A stretch of DNA of 64,000 nt, taken from NCBI GenBank assembly GCA_037975125.1, contig CM075851.1, positions 122,391,464-122,455,463 on the forward strand, written 5' to 3'. The translations under genes were made by a program, and so were the position numbers. Positions 1 through 11,367 of the stretch are shown here, piece by piece (within the stretch, counting starts at the first letter, position 1; each line of letters begins with the position of its first letter). The DNA is from Latrodectus hesperus. Its lineage: Eukaryota > Arthropoda > Arachnida > Araneae > Theridiidae. The notes below the pieces were generated by a model. The model did not search any database. It saw nothing but the letters and a program-made list of their open reading frames with translations, and was not told the origin of the DNA.

Positions 1-514
1 TAATCTTACATTGAAACACCACTATTTTGCATAAATACACTTTCAATTCTTTTTATGATGTATTTATTTAATCACCTGAACACAATCCTTTTTTAATATA
101 AGTACCATATATTATGCAGAAATATTTTTAATGAAATTTCGTAATGATCAATCTTCAAACAACTTCAAAACTAAAAATATATATACATAAGCTGGAATTC
201 AAAATTGCACATTAATATTCACTAAAAGTGTTAGATAATAACTTCATTAATTTTCTAGTGTACTTTCAATGGTACAGAAGAAACTTTCCAAAATAATTTG
301 CAGCAACTTTTAAGAAAAATACATAAATAAGTCACAATTGTATTCTAGTGTCGCCATTATTACAACTTGCTGCAAATAGCTTAGAAAATTTGCCTGATAT
401 CAGTTTGATCTATATATCAACAATAAAATTCGTAGTGTTCTTTCTTTTGCAGTAAACTTACAATTTTAATTTTTCATTGTCGAAATATATTGTATATTAT
501 TTCAATTAAACTAT
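1..514. other. AT-rich non-coding stretch
   Basis: Strongly AT-rich sequence with no convincing reading frame, RNA fold or repeat unit. I see nothing to annotate before the retroposon target site. Confidence 0.6.
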
Positions 515-526
515 ATTAAACTGTGT
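515..526. repeat. Target-site duplication, left copy
   Basis: ATTAAACTGTGT directly precedes the GC-richer insert and is repeated exactly at 885-896. A 12-bp perfect direct repeat of this kind is typical of target-primed reverse transcription. Confidence 0.85.
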
Positions 527-884
527 GGTGGTGGTGATGGTGAAACTAATCCCCATCTGGTCTAGTTCCACTAGACCAGATTCATGAGATCAAAGACAGC
601 CAAAAAGTCCAAAATCAGATGTGACTCATGGTAAAGGGGAAAATTTGAAAGTTTCTGTTGATCCGGAGACCTGGAGCACCTTGTCCTATGTTAGAACCTA
701 AGGTAGAAGTCTGACTAGGCTCCAATGCCTGCAGACCTTAGCTGAGCATATTGGAACGACCTTCACGCCTTGGGTGACCGACCAGGAGATTACTCTCCCG
801 ACGTACTTTACCCGTTCCGCCCAGGTACACCCCCTCGCCGGCTATACGAGCACTCTTTGAGGTGGCCTGCAGGACTTGAGGGGG
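527..884 (-). mobile_element. Non-LTR retroposon copy (SINE or 5'-truncated LINE end)
   Basis: A GC-richer 358-bp island is bounded by perfect 12-bp direct repeats. Read on the minus strand it begins near CCCCCTCAAGTCC and ends in a CACCACCACCAC-type trinucleotide tail (plus strand 527-541). Just inside the tail lies a perfect 12-bp hairpin at 555-581 (arms ATCTGGTCTAGT, 3-nt loop). Tail, 3' hairpin and TSD together indicate a retroposon copied by a LINE reverse transcriptase. I do not see clear RNA polymerase III A and B boxes, so a tRNA-derived SINE is not shown. A 63-codon minus-strand frame (738-929) crosses the 5' part and runs out into the flank, so it is probably fortuitous or a LINE C-terminal remnant. 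Family unknown. Confidence 0.75.
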
Positions 885-896
885 ATTAAACTGTGT
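885..896. repeat. Target-site duplication, right copy
   Basis: Exact second copy of ATTAAACTGTGT. It marks the 5' edge of the minus-strand retroposon. Confidence 0.85.
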
Positions 897-1245
897 AAAG
901 GTTAAGATGAAATGAGAGAACACACACAATTAAGTTATTTTCTTATTTTCTTAACTTAAACTTATTTTCTAATTTAAAGATATGATTTCAAAGTGGTATT
1001 TTTGTAATAAAAAAGATGCATATGTGCTGACAATTAATAACCTTAAGCATTTATTTCACAAACATATTTTTATACATTATTAATATATTACTATAATATA
1101 GATAAACATTTCACTTCTTTGTGTATTTTTTATTGGAAACCTTAAAATTATAGAATTAATCAAACTATTTTAACATCTATTCTGTATTGTTTATTTATTT
1201 TTACGATATTTATTACCAAAAAGTATTTACAAAAAAGTACTGTAC
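897..1245. other. AT-rich non-coding stretch
   Basis: No gene, repeat unit or structured RNA recognised. Confidence 0.55.
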
Positions 1246-1710
1246 TGCGTCTAAGTTAGTGTTGAATAGAAGTTAGTAAAACAATCTTGTAAAAATCCCA
1301 AGACTTTTATTCGTAACAGTTTCAACAAAATACAGGCGATTCTATAGTTGTAGAAGTCACAATTACACAAATCCAATTCAGCTAATACAACAGGAAACAT
1401 CTTCCAAACACAGAAATCTCAAATACTTCAGGCAGACAACAGCTTGTATGCACTAGACTAGAATTCACGATTGATTGTCTTCACTAACTAAGCGCATACT
1501 CTAACTCTTCTGTGTATGGCAGTGTAATTTATAAAGAACTTGGCGTGAAAATCTAAGAGTTTCACCAAGATTTCTGAAAGGTTCTCAGCTATCTCAATAG
1601 ATGTTGGTCCTAATGTTTCGGTGAGGGATTTTTCCAGAAATATTAAGCACTCGTCAAGTTGCCAGGAATTTTGCCATTGGTCGCAAGTCCCCAAATCATT
1701 AAAAATGCCG
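1246..1710 (-). repeat. Solo-LTR-like remnant
   Basis: A block of higher complexity than its surroundings. On the minus strand it reads like a retrotransposon LTR. There is a TATA-like CTTTATAAATTA near 1528-1539, then roughly 200 bp further an AATAAA polyadenylation signal near 1302-1307, then a short stretch ending in CGCAGTAC. A 68-codon frame (1488-1694) covers the upstream half and matches no protein I know. Possible edges are TGTACTGCG on the left and CAAATCA on the right, but I cannot find a convincing target duplication, so boundaries are approximate. It could instead be another kind of repeat. Confidence 0.4.
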
Positions 1711-3826
1711 TTTTTAACCGAGAATATGCGTAAAGTATGTTTTTTTACCTAAAATCTTAATATTTTAGATCTGCTTTAGATATCGTGAAATTAATAAAAA
1801 TAATATTCATAAATTTGTAACAATATATAAAACAATTTGATCAGATATTAATTTTTTAACCATGTGTAAACAATTTGTTTCGATATTTTTCAATAATAAC
1901 TTTTCTGTATAAATATGTTACTAAAAATAATTATATTTCATTCGTGGTTATAAATTACGTAAATAAAAATTTGTTTGATGCAGAATGTTAGCGATGATTA
2001 AAAATTATGCAACTGTTTTACAAATGAAAAGAGAAAAAATTCAGAACTTTAAACTATTTTTAACTTACATAATTTAAGGAATAAACTGCTATTATACAAC
2101 AATTATATATTATAAATTTTATAATCTAAGTAGGATAGTTATTAAAATTAGTTAATAGTTATGTAAAATAAAAATAACGTTATATTTTACCGAATCACAT
2201 GCACAAAATGTTGTATTATGTTTTTATATTATCTTTATTAATGGAGTAAAAGTAACACTTCATTGATAATTTTCGTTAATTTAAAAATGAATTTAAACAA
2301 TAGTAATACTCTAATAAAAACGTCAATAAGATCTTAAGTTTTATCAACATATTTTTTATTTCTGAAAATGTTTGCAAAACAATAATATTATTTTTATTTT
2401 GCTATATTAATGATGATTAAATTAAGAAATATTCAAAATATTTAAGATATATTTCAACAGAGAATCATTAAAAAAATATTGTTAACAACAAATGCCAATT
2501 GTACATTTCGCATTATTAGTTTATGTAAAATTTAATTTGTATATATATATTTTTGATTTTCGAAAACAATATATTTTAATCACATATTCTTTCTCATAAA
2601 CGCATATGAATATCGATGAAAAAGTTAACGATACTTTTCTATTTTCCGTAATTTTTATTTCCTTTCATATTATTTCGGTTATTTCTTCCACTATTTTATC
2701 AGTAAAAATATCCGCATTCTCTCAGAAAAATAAATTATATTTCCTTATTAACAATTTATATTCCTCCCTTCAGCTATTCAGTTTCCTACCTTTAAAAATA
2801 AAGAAATTTTAATCTTAGTTTATTAAGAAAATTAAATATTCACATTATTTAATTAATTTATAATTTTATATGTATGCAAGAAAAAAATGATGTTCATACA
2901 GAAATATATATTTTATTTTTCAAAATGTTTTTACATAATATTTTATTTTTGCATATGCGTCAGGAAAATAGTTTAATAACTGTTTTCAAATGAAACTCAG
3001 CTTGTTTTTAAAATTTGTACATTGTGTGCTATAACTTACTATAGCATAAATTTATTAAAATTACATCAATATTCTCAAACACTTTTTTTCATTAATGAAA
3101 TAACTTAAATAATTAAAAATGATTTCTAAAAAAATGCGTTGGAAATAAATGGATTAAAAAGTTTCTTTAGAATTCAGTTACTCTAAGTTTAACAAGAAAT
3201 AAATTGTTGGTACCTCTACCTAAATGCAATTGTTCTTAACCATAATTTTCTTTGATATTAAACTAACAAATCTTGAATAAGATAATTCCTAAAATTTTGC
3301 ACTCTTCCCTAAAATGATTCAGGTTGTAAAAATGTTTTAACTCAAATATATTCATAGGTATACATACAAATTTTCATTTTAAACACATTTGTGCCATATC
3401 ACTTCCAAAATAAATTTTATTCATATTAAAACATTTATGATGAAATTTTAAATCCCAAATTAAAATTGTTCATTCTAGATATGAACGGAAGGATTCAAAT
3501 TATAGCGTACAAAATTTATTTATGGTGAAATTAACTTTATATTTCCTTTTTTAAAAAAAAATTATGTGTTTAACAATTTATAAAGAATAATATCAATTCA
3601 GAAAATATAATTTCTGTTTGTGTCAAACTTTTTGTTAGTTAACAAAAAATCAGCTAATTCTGAAATGATAATAAGTGAATTTTTTAAAATCATAAATTTA
3701 TTTTAAATATTATTTTAAAAGCATATTTAAAATTCATTTATAAGATATTTTAATGAAAAAAACATAAAAAGTTTGTTAAATATTAATTCTATTGTTAATA
3801 TTTTTTACAAATGTATTATTTGGTTA
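1711..3826. other. AT-rich non-coding stretch
   Basis: About 2.1 kb of A/T-dominated sequence. A 68-codon plus-strand frame at 2606-2812 is hydrophobic and low-complexity in the way random AT-rich DNA translates, and I do not regard it as a gene. Confidence 0.55.
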
Positions 3827-3834
3827 CTATAAAT
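3827..3834. repeat. hAT target-site duplication, left
   Basis: CTATAAAT immediately before the left inverted terminus. The identical 8-mer follows the right terminus at 6440-6447. An 8-bp duplication is the hAT superfamily length. Confidence 0.92.
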
Positions 3835-4160
3835 CAGCTGTTTTTAACCTATGGGTCGCGAAGCATATTTCTTGGGTCGCGCTGAGTCGAACCAAAAAAG
3901 TTAGTAATACACCCCAAATAATAAGTAATACCAACACCTCCTAGAAGAGTTATTCCCTAATACAAGTTATACCCTAATACAATGTTTCGGTTTTACCGCT
4001 CTTCGCGAATGGCCTTCCGGAAGTGACGTCCAATTCCTGTCCTGAGGCTTTCTCTTCTAGGGGGTGTTGGTAATACGTACGCCATTGCTTTGCATGCACG
4101 CAGACTCAGTAAGCTCTCTGTCAAAAACTCGTTTCTGCATATTGTGTTGTGAATAACAGT

Positions 4161-4352
4161 GAAACGTGAATACAAGTATTTTAGAAACAAATTTTGTCTT
4201 ATTATTAATAGTGGAGTGATCAAGCTGCAGTGCGTATTGTAAAATTGTAATCACCCTAATAATGGCAAAACGTGAATACAAGGAAGCATTTTTAGAATTA
4301 GGTTTTACTTGCATTTATTATCGAGGAGTGAACAAGCCGCAATGTGTGTTGT
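4161..4352 (+). repeat. Diverged tandem duplication of the transposase 5' end
   Basis: Segment 4161-4240 resembles 4267-4352, offset about 106 bp. Both contain CGTGAATACAA, a GGAGTGA-CAAG-CGCA-TG core and end in a GT-TTGT motif. The second copy is the in-frame start of the BED-finger reading frame. The first is out of frame and more decayed. It duplicates roughly the first 28 codons, so it may have arisen by slippage or unequal exchange inside the element. Confidence 0.6.
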
Positions 4353-6030
4353 GCAGTGAAATATTAAGTAATGAATCGATGAAACCGTACAAACTTAAAA
4401 GACATTTTGATGCAAAACATAAAACTTTTTCCTTTGAGGGAAACGATCGTACTTTTTTCGAAAGAAAAGAAGCCCATTTAAAAAGACAGCGTTTGGATGC
4501 ACCAAGTAGTAATGATTTTATAAATTCTGCGAAACAAGCTACACTTGCTTCTTTTTATATGGCTTGACATATTACAAGACAAAAGAAACCCCATAATATT
4601 GCTGAAAAACTTATAAAACCTGCTGCCATTGACATGGCACGTATCATGTGCGGAGATGAAAGTTCAAAGAAATTACAAATGATACAATTCGTTTACGAAT
4701 TAATGATATGTCATTTGATATTAAGAATCAACTTATTTCTGCTATAAAAATTGCTGGTTTATTTAGTATTCAACTGGATGAAACGACAGATGTAAGTAAA
4801 GATGCTCAACTCATGGTTTACGTGCGGTATCCAGGTTTAACAGATATACAGGAGGACATTTTATTTTGTTGACCAATGTCAACAACAACTAGAGGTGAAG
4901 ATATTTTTCTTATGGTCGATTCGTTTTTTAAAGAAGAAGGATTAAATTGGAATCAGTGTTTCAGTATTTGCACCGAGGGTGCAGCTGCCATGACAGCATC
5001 TCAAAAGGGATTTTCGACAAGAGCTAAAGAAATGAATCCACAAATTATATCGATTCAGTGTTTGTTACATAGACAAAATCTTGCTTCAAAAAAATATCAC
5101 CCGAGTTATGTATCGTTTTGGATGAAATTGTTGCGGTAGTTAATTTTATCAAATCAAGAGCTCTTAACTGTAGAATTTTCCGTGAACTGTGTTTCGAATT
5201 TGGTGCAGAATACGAACATTTATTATATTATTCTGAAGTTAGATGGCTGTCCCGGGGCAAAGTTGTTCAAAGAGTTTTAACATTGCGGACAGAAGTCGAA
5301 TTTTTTTGAGAGAAAAGAAACACCCATTAGCATCTAAATTTTCCGAGTTGAAGTGGATTACTCAAGTTGCTTATTTGTCAGATATTTTATTTGAAATAAA
5401 TAATCTAAATGCGTCTATTCAAGGACGTAATCATACTATTATTGAATTAACTGAAAAAATTACATGTTTTAAAAATAAACTCAAATTGTGGAGAAATAAG
5501 GTTGAAGTAAAGAAACTTGCCTTATTCCCGACTCTTAATTTACTTGTTGAAGACAATAATATTGATATCACAGATTTTGAAATACAGAAAATTATTATTA
5601 ATCATTTAGAAAAACTAATAGCAGACTTTGATCGATATTTCCCTGTAGACGATGTTTTCAAACATAATTGGGTTCTAATGCCATTTAATTTTGATGTAAG
5701 TGATTTGCATGAGGAATTTGTTAATATTAATCAATTTCAAGAACAATTAATAGAAATACAAAGTGACCAAGCACTTCGATACAATTTCTACAAAAACACT
5801 GAATCTATATGTGCTTTCTGGTTAAAATTAAAAACCGAAAAGCCAATGATTGTCAAAGAAGCCCTAAAAGTATTATTGCCCTTTTCAACAACATATATGT
5901 GTGAGGTTGGTTTTTCGGCTCTGTGTGTAATCAAAAAAATTACCGGAACAAGTTAAATCCTGAAAATAGATATAAGGTGCTCCCTGACAAGCATTCAACC
6001 GAGGTTTGAAGATCTTTCAAAATGTATTTA
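4262..6030 (+). pseudogene. hAT transposase (ZBED5/SCAND3-like), inactivated
   Basis: The start at 4262 opens a 101-codon frame with a BED-type zinc finger, CVLC at about residues 35-38 and HFDAKH about 18 residues later. TGA stops it at 4565. Homology continues through several frames. The first acidic motif QLDETTD lies near 4770. The second reads CTEGAAAM near 4971, where the family normally has CTDGAAAM, so the usual Asp is Glu. CLLHR (C-x2-H) is near 5063 and RWLSRG near 5242. The longest intact piece, 5243-5956, runs to the hAT dimerisation domain, with FSTTYMCEVGFSAL near 5884-5925. Frame breaks near 4670, 4870, 5110, 5300, 5935 and 5965 make it non-functional. It would have excised and inserted the surrounding element in the nucleus. 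Confidence 0.9.
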
Positions 6031-6439
6031 AGCACAAGGTTCTCATTAAAACTGTATGACTTGCATTTAAAATTTAAAAAACTTAACATATGTATTGATA
6101 TTTTTTTTTTTTTTTTTTTTTTTTTTAGGAATAAGTTAAAATGTAAATTATTTTCAAAAAGTTATAAATATATTTTAATTTGGTCAATACAAATTATTAA
6201 AAACACTTGATTATTAATTAAATTTTCCTTGGATCGAAAAGTACTTTTGTTTATCTTTATTATTAAAAAAATAAATAAAAAATTTGTAAGTTAAAAAACA
6301 TCATCATCGTAGGATTGAAGAGTTTTCAAAAATACGATCTAAAATAAAGCAATGAAAAAAATTTTGACTTTTTTTTGGGTCGCGACATGAACATATTTCT
6401 CAAATTTGGGTCGCGGCTTAAAAAGGTTAAGAACCACTG

Positions 6440-6447
6440 CTATAAAT
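6440..6447. repeat. hAT target-site duplication, right
   Basis: CTATAAAT, identical to 3827-3834. Confidence 0.92.
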
Positions 6448-6503
6448 CACTCATTAGGTATATTTTAAACATAGTTTTTTTCTGGATTTGTTGAACACTC
6501 ATA

Positions 6504-8023
6504 AACACTGCTGGACAATTGCTAAAGACGGATCACAAATTGCAAGGTAGCATAATATTAATCGAGATATGAGGCCTAGTAGGATACAATGTAGTTGCCA
6601 CACTGTTCAGACATTAGAATAAAGAATATTTATTGTTCTGAAAAGTACAAAAGCTGTGAAACATCTGAAAGAAAAAATGTTCATTTGATGCTGCTAATGG
6701 AAAAATGGAACAATGCATCTAAAAGTCAGCAGGCACCTTGAAGAAAGATATCAGTACGGGATATGTCAACCACAGAGTGTGATGCAACATTCCACACGTC
6801 GTATTATACTTTGCACAACATTATCCACCAGCTGTTGAGGCAATTTATCCCATTCCTGTGGGAGTACATGGATGAGGGTGTTCTTGTTTGTCGGAGGATA
6901 ATTTCAACCTGCAACTTGCCTCCCCAAAGCATCCCACACATTTTCTATGGGGTTTAGATCTGGAGAACGTGATGGCTATACGAGGTGTTGAATACCCTCG
7001 CTGTCTAGACAATCCTGAGGCGTGAGTGTTCGATGACATGCTGCGTTGTCGTCCATAAAAACAAATTTATCACCAACAGCACCACGGAAAAGACGAACAT
7101 GAGGATGTAGAACTTCATTAATGTATCGTTGGCCCGTTATAGTCCCATTCGCAACCACATGTAGGGTCGAGCGGCCATTGATCATGATGCCTGCCCAAAC
7201 CATGACACTGCATGTCGGATATCGGTCCCTTTCCTGGATATTTTCTGGACGATAAGCAGTACTACTCTCACGCCAAATCAGTTGGCGTTTACAACCCGAT
7301 GACAGACTGAACCTACTCTCATCTGAGAATAGTACGCATCCCCAATTGCGATGCTCACGACACCGTTGGAAACGGGCAGTACGGTGCTGTCTGGTCAATG
7401 AAACACACACAACAGATCTGCGGGCGTATAGTCCTCCTTCCCTAAAACGTCTGGCAACAGTTTTTCGGGAGATCTACTTTCTTGAGGCAGCAAGAAACTG
7501 ATTTGTCACCTGCTGAGCTGTGGTGCGCCTGTTCCTTTTTGCTGATAGGACGATATATCTGTCATCTGCAGGTGACGTACTTCTAACACGACCTCCCCCG
7601 TGCCACCTACTACACATTCCAGTAGTTTTAAATGATTCCACAGCCGTGAAACAAGGCTGAGAGCGAAGTCGAACTCCCTGGCAACATTTGTTATTTTTCG
7701 CCCTTCTTCGATCTTTCCAATAAATCGGGCTCGCATAAAATCATGTAAGTGATGGGAAGACATGCCAAAAATTTCAAGTTCGTCTAATAAATCTTTCCTG
7801 TAAAACTTTGACTTGAAACAACAACTGTCCAGACTCGTCAAAATCTTTAAAGCTCTTATGAACGCTATCACGTGATGAGCAGACGTGGAAAAAAATTTTG
7901 CATACGCATATTTCTTCTTACTATATCCCGCACTTATTCTAATTTTCCACATTATGCTTCCTTTCATTTGTGGTTGCTATGGATGATAGTGTTATCTGTT
8001 CTTAGCAAATGTCTAGCAGTGTT
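6504..8023 (-). mobile_element. Tc1-like transposon, TIR-bounded
   Basis: The 1520-bp element begins AACACTGCTGGACAATTGCT on the left. It begins AACACTGCTAGACATTTGCT when read inward from the right, giving 20 of 22 matches over the outer 22 bp. Each end abuts a TA dinucleotide (6502-6503 and 8024-8025), the Tc1/mariner target. The transposase remnant is on the minus strand. I see only single terminal repeats, not the doubled arrangement of the other Tc1 element at 15756-17307. Confidence 0.88.
6766..7763 (-). pseudogene. Tc1 transposase (DD34E), inactivated
   Basis: The likely start is the Met at 7761-7763. It opens a paired-like helix-turn-helix N-terminus (MSSHHLHDFMRARFIGKIEE), where many Tc1 transposases begin. 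An upstream in-frame Met at 7965 would add 68 residues unlike any Tc1 protein. The catalytic triad survives: Asp in FSDESRF (7321-7323), Asp in MDDNAACH near 7045, and Glu in PIENVW (6943-6945), with 34 codons between the last two. TGA or TAA stops interrupt the centre (7506 and just after). TAG at 6976-6978 replaces the Trp that normally precedes the SPDLNPIE block. Another TGA follows the Glu motif. The C-terminal residues end at the TGA at 6766. A frameshift separates the N-terminal and catalytic parts. Confidence 0.9.
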
Positions 8024-8025
8024 TA

Positions 8026-10770
8026 ATTTATTATAGGTTATTTTAAAAATAACATCATAAGATTATAGGAAGATAAATTCACAGAATTTATATAAAATAT
8101 TTAGAAAACTTATTTAATTAAACAAAATTTTGGCATTATTCATAGTGATTAAAAACGTTAATTATTGTATAACACAGCCAACTCATACAAATTCTGTAGT
8201 TCTTTTTTTGCAATTTTTTAGTTATAAAAATAATGCATTTAATAAGATGTTATTAATTTTAGTAATTTATCATATTATTATTGCATATTAATCTTTCTGT
8301 ATATAACGAATATTCTTAAATTTTATGTCCGATGTAATCAACCTTGATAAAAATATCAATATTCCTGTATAATTAATTTTATTTAAATTAAGATTTTGTT
8401 ATATTATTTGAATTTTTGCATTAGTTTTATATTATGATCATTTTTATTGGTTATTAATATTATAAACAGAGAAATGTAAAACAAATGTAAATTTGATATA
8501 TTTAAGTTATTTACATTTATTATTTAAACCAATGCATTAGATTCGCTATTATACTATGTATTATTTTCAACTGAATTCGAAACTTTAATGTATATGTATT
8601 GCAAATATTGAATAAAAATTTCAGATAAAATTTTAACTTTTTTAAGCATTTTCGTGGAAATATTTTTTTGTTAAAAATTAATTGTTGAAAACATGAAATA
8701 TTTTTCACTTAAAAAGATTTTACATAATATTCATTTTAATTTGTACGTTATTTAATAATATTTAATTTTTCTTTCTTCATTTTATTAATAATCAGCAATA
8801 ATCACATACATTTTAGAGAAATCATTTAAATTATTAAATATTTTTTCTTAAATCTTGTTGATACTGTTGTATAAAATTATATGCAAAAGAGCAAAAGTGA
8901 AATACATTAGTATACTTGCAATACACATTCTTTCATTCAGATCAAGGATTTCAGTTTTTAAATTTGAAAATTTGAATTTTCATTTCACTTTAGATAAAAA
9001 ATTTAGTCTTATATACAACATAAGTATTAGGGATACAAAATACATTTTCCCATTATTCAATATTTTCGATTTATATTCTAAACTTAACTGTTTCTTTGAG
9101 CTACGTTCATCAATATAAGCTAAGAATTTCTATGACAATTCACTAGTATTGAAAAAAGTTTGAAGTACACCTGAATAACAAATCAGAAATTGTTTTGGTA
9201 AAAATGTGATCATACTCAATAGATGTTTACTAATCTTTGTATTCTACTTTTTTTGCATAAAAGAAAGAATTACTAAAGAAAATATGTCACACGTTTGTAA
9301 CTATTTTCTGAAATTTATTTAGGAATAATATTTAAATAAATAAACAGATACAAAAATATTTGGAGATTTTGTTATTAAATTTCATTCAAATGCAAAAACT
9401 TATAGCAGAGAATAAGGAAAAAACTGAAACACAAAATTTTTCTCTTTCATTGAACTGATATTTTTTCTTATAATCAGAATTCGGAGATAATTTACACCTA
9501 TATTTTACATACATGAATAAAATATGGTGCACAAACAATTTTGTATACTCAGTTTGTTGCTTTAGGTGGGAAATAAAGTATCTTTATTTTAAAAAAAATC
9601 ATCAGCAACAATGGGAAATTTATTTCAGATTGATGTTTATTTATTGATAAAATTGTGTAGAATATAGACCAAGAAAAAAGTAGAAATACTTCTAATGATT
9701 ATAAATGATCAGTTTTTGTTAAAGCAGATGAAAAACAAGTGAAAACAAATCTTTCTAAATACAATAATTATATTTTATCCTATTTGAGAGAATGCTGTAT
9801 TTTAAATACAATAATACTTCAAACATGCATTGGCTTTCATACTTCTTACAACAATTTTGCAAATTAGCTTTAAATTGCTAACATTATTTAATTGACGATG
9901 AACATTAATTGACTTTCACACAATACAAAATATGTTTTAAACCTTTTAAACATATCTGAATTATTATCATTATCATTTATAATTGGTTATGTCTTAAAAT
10001 ATTTTATAATTTTAATCAACCATAAATGGGTAAGGCATCTTTTGTTGTATAAATTGTTTTACCTTTAAAATATTACATTTTCTTAATCAACAAATCTTAA
10101 TATCATTTATTGGATACTATCATAATTTTCTAATATTTTGAAAATAACCGGGATTTAAAAGCATAATAATTCGTACAACAGAGAAACATAATATATTTTT
10201 CAACAAAATTATTAAGACATACATTAATTTAAAGTTTTATGTCAAATCAAAGTGATTTTTTTGTGAAATTGCCTGAAACACATTTTTTTATTCAAACATT
10301 TTTAAATTGCGCTAGTTATTTTTTTCCTAAGTATAGAAATTACATAAATATGTTTCTCTGATTTTAAATTATTTACCTACTTTAAATCAACCACATTTTT
10401 GAGAATGAGAAAAATATTTTTTTAATTTCGACATTCTTAAAATAATGGTAGTTTAGTATGCATTAATGTCTGAATATGTACTTCATCTGAAATAAATCCT
10501 CTGAAACACTGAGATAAATTTATAATAAAATAGTCTTTCAATGATATTTGAACTATGCACAAAAATTAAGACAATGCAATAGTTTACTTTAGAAGCATTA
10601 ATTATGAATAAAATATACATTATTATATCTGCCATGAGAGTAATATCAAAGTCAAATCTATAAAAATTATTATTAACTTTAACTTTTATCCCCGCTTATG
10701 AATCGTTAAGTAAATTGTACACTATTTGTTATTATCAAATAAGGATATTTTCAATTACGAAAGAAATCCT
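8026..10770. other. AT-rich non-coding stretch
   Basis: About 2.7 kb without recognisable genes. Open frames at 8520-8708 (-) and 8855-9118 (+) are rich in Ile, Phe, Lys and Asn only, as expected by chance. No large repeat seen. Confidence 0.55.
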
Positions 10771-10776
10771 TTCCTA

Positions 10777-10812
10777 TATACATCTGAAAACAAGTATACA
10801 TCTGAAAACAAG
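10777..10812 (+). repeat. 18-bp tandem duplication at mariner breakpoint
   Basis: TATACATCTGAAAACAAG occurs twice in tandem immediately before mariner homology starts. It probably marks the deletion or truncation junction of that element. Confidence 0.6.
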
Positions 10813-11365
10813 GTTTCAAAGAGGTTGTTGAGGCAGTTTTTAAGGACCTTTCGGTGCACTGGGAAATGGTCGAAAAGAATGCCACAGTCAACAAGGAGCT
10901 CTACATTGCCCAGCTACATTGCGAGAATGAGGCTTTTCGACTGAAAAGGCCTGATCGACATGGTCAAACCATAATCATTCACGACAACGCCAGGCCTGAT
11001 GTTGCACAAGCTGTTAAAGCTGCACTCCAAGAGCTCGAATGGGATGTCCAATAGCATCTGCTGTATACTCCAGATCTTGCACCGATCGATTACCATCTTT
11101 TCCGATCCTTGTCAAACCATATGAAGGTTCTATACCTTCGATAACAATGAGGTGCTTAAAAATTGGCTCAACAACCTCTTTGACACTGGACCTGGCGATT
11201 TTTGGCGGAACGGCATCAACAAATGGGTCGAGAGGCGGGAAGAGGTTAGAGGTTGTAAACAGCAAAACTGAATATATAATTGATTAACTTATTGATGTAA
11301 TTATTGTTTTTTTGTTTAAATAAAAGTCTTTGGTAAAAATGCTACAAATTTGCTCCCCAACCTAA
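10813..11365 (+). mobile_element. 5'-truncated mariner (irritans-like) transposon
   Basis: Mariner homology ends on the right at a terminus that reads TTAGGTTGGGGAGCAAATTT inward, followed by TA (11366-11367). TTAGGTTG is the usual irritans-group start. No matching left terminus is present and the N-terminal half of the transposase gene is missing, so the copy is a roughly 550-bp 3' fragment. Confidence 0.8.
10825..11271 (+). pseudogene. Mariner transposase C-terminal half (DD34D), broken
   Basis: Motifs in order: a region equivalent to the family's YELL-x-P-x-ET segment (HWEMVEKNATVNKELY); IIHDNARPD near 10973, where the normal His after HDNARP is Asp; then a TAG stop at 11052-11054; then YTPDLAPIDYHLFRSL near 11064. 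The second and third catalytic Asp are separated by 34 codons, counting the stop, which gives mariner DD34D. A second frame break near 11130 precedes WLNNLFDTGPGDFWRNGINK and the C-terminus at 11271. The first catalytic Asp and the DNA-binding domain are absent. Confidence 0.85.
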
Positions 11366-11367
11366 TA

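Larger units (their letters stand above)
3835..6439 (+). mobile_element. hAT DNA transposon with BED-finger transposase (mutated copy)
   Basis: The 2605-bp element is bounded by imperfect terminal inverted repeats: CAGCTGTTTTTAACC on the left and CAGTGGTTCTTAACC read inward from the right. A perfect 8-bp duplication flanks it, so the copy is full length. Subterminal GGGTCGCG octamers occur twice near the left end (3853, 3874) and twice near the right (6377, 6408), all in the same orientation. They are probably transposase-binding motifs or remains of a direct repeat. The interior carries a broken transposase related to the domesticated ZBED5/SCAND3-type hAT proteins. A run of about 27 T lies at 6099-6126, downstream of the coding part. 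Only 56 bp separate it from the next transposon. Confidence 0.93.

Noticed and set aside
7764..7967. Longer Tc1 transposase starting at 7965
   Set aside because: The extra 68 residues resemble no Tc1 N-terminus, whereas the internal Met begins the helix-turn-helix region.
11014..11287. Overlapping frames of 82-83 codons on both strands
   Set aside because: The mariner transposase explains this segment in another frame.
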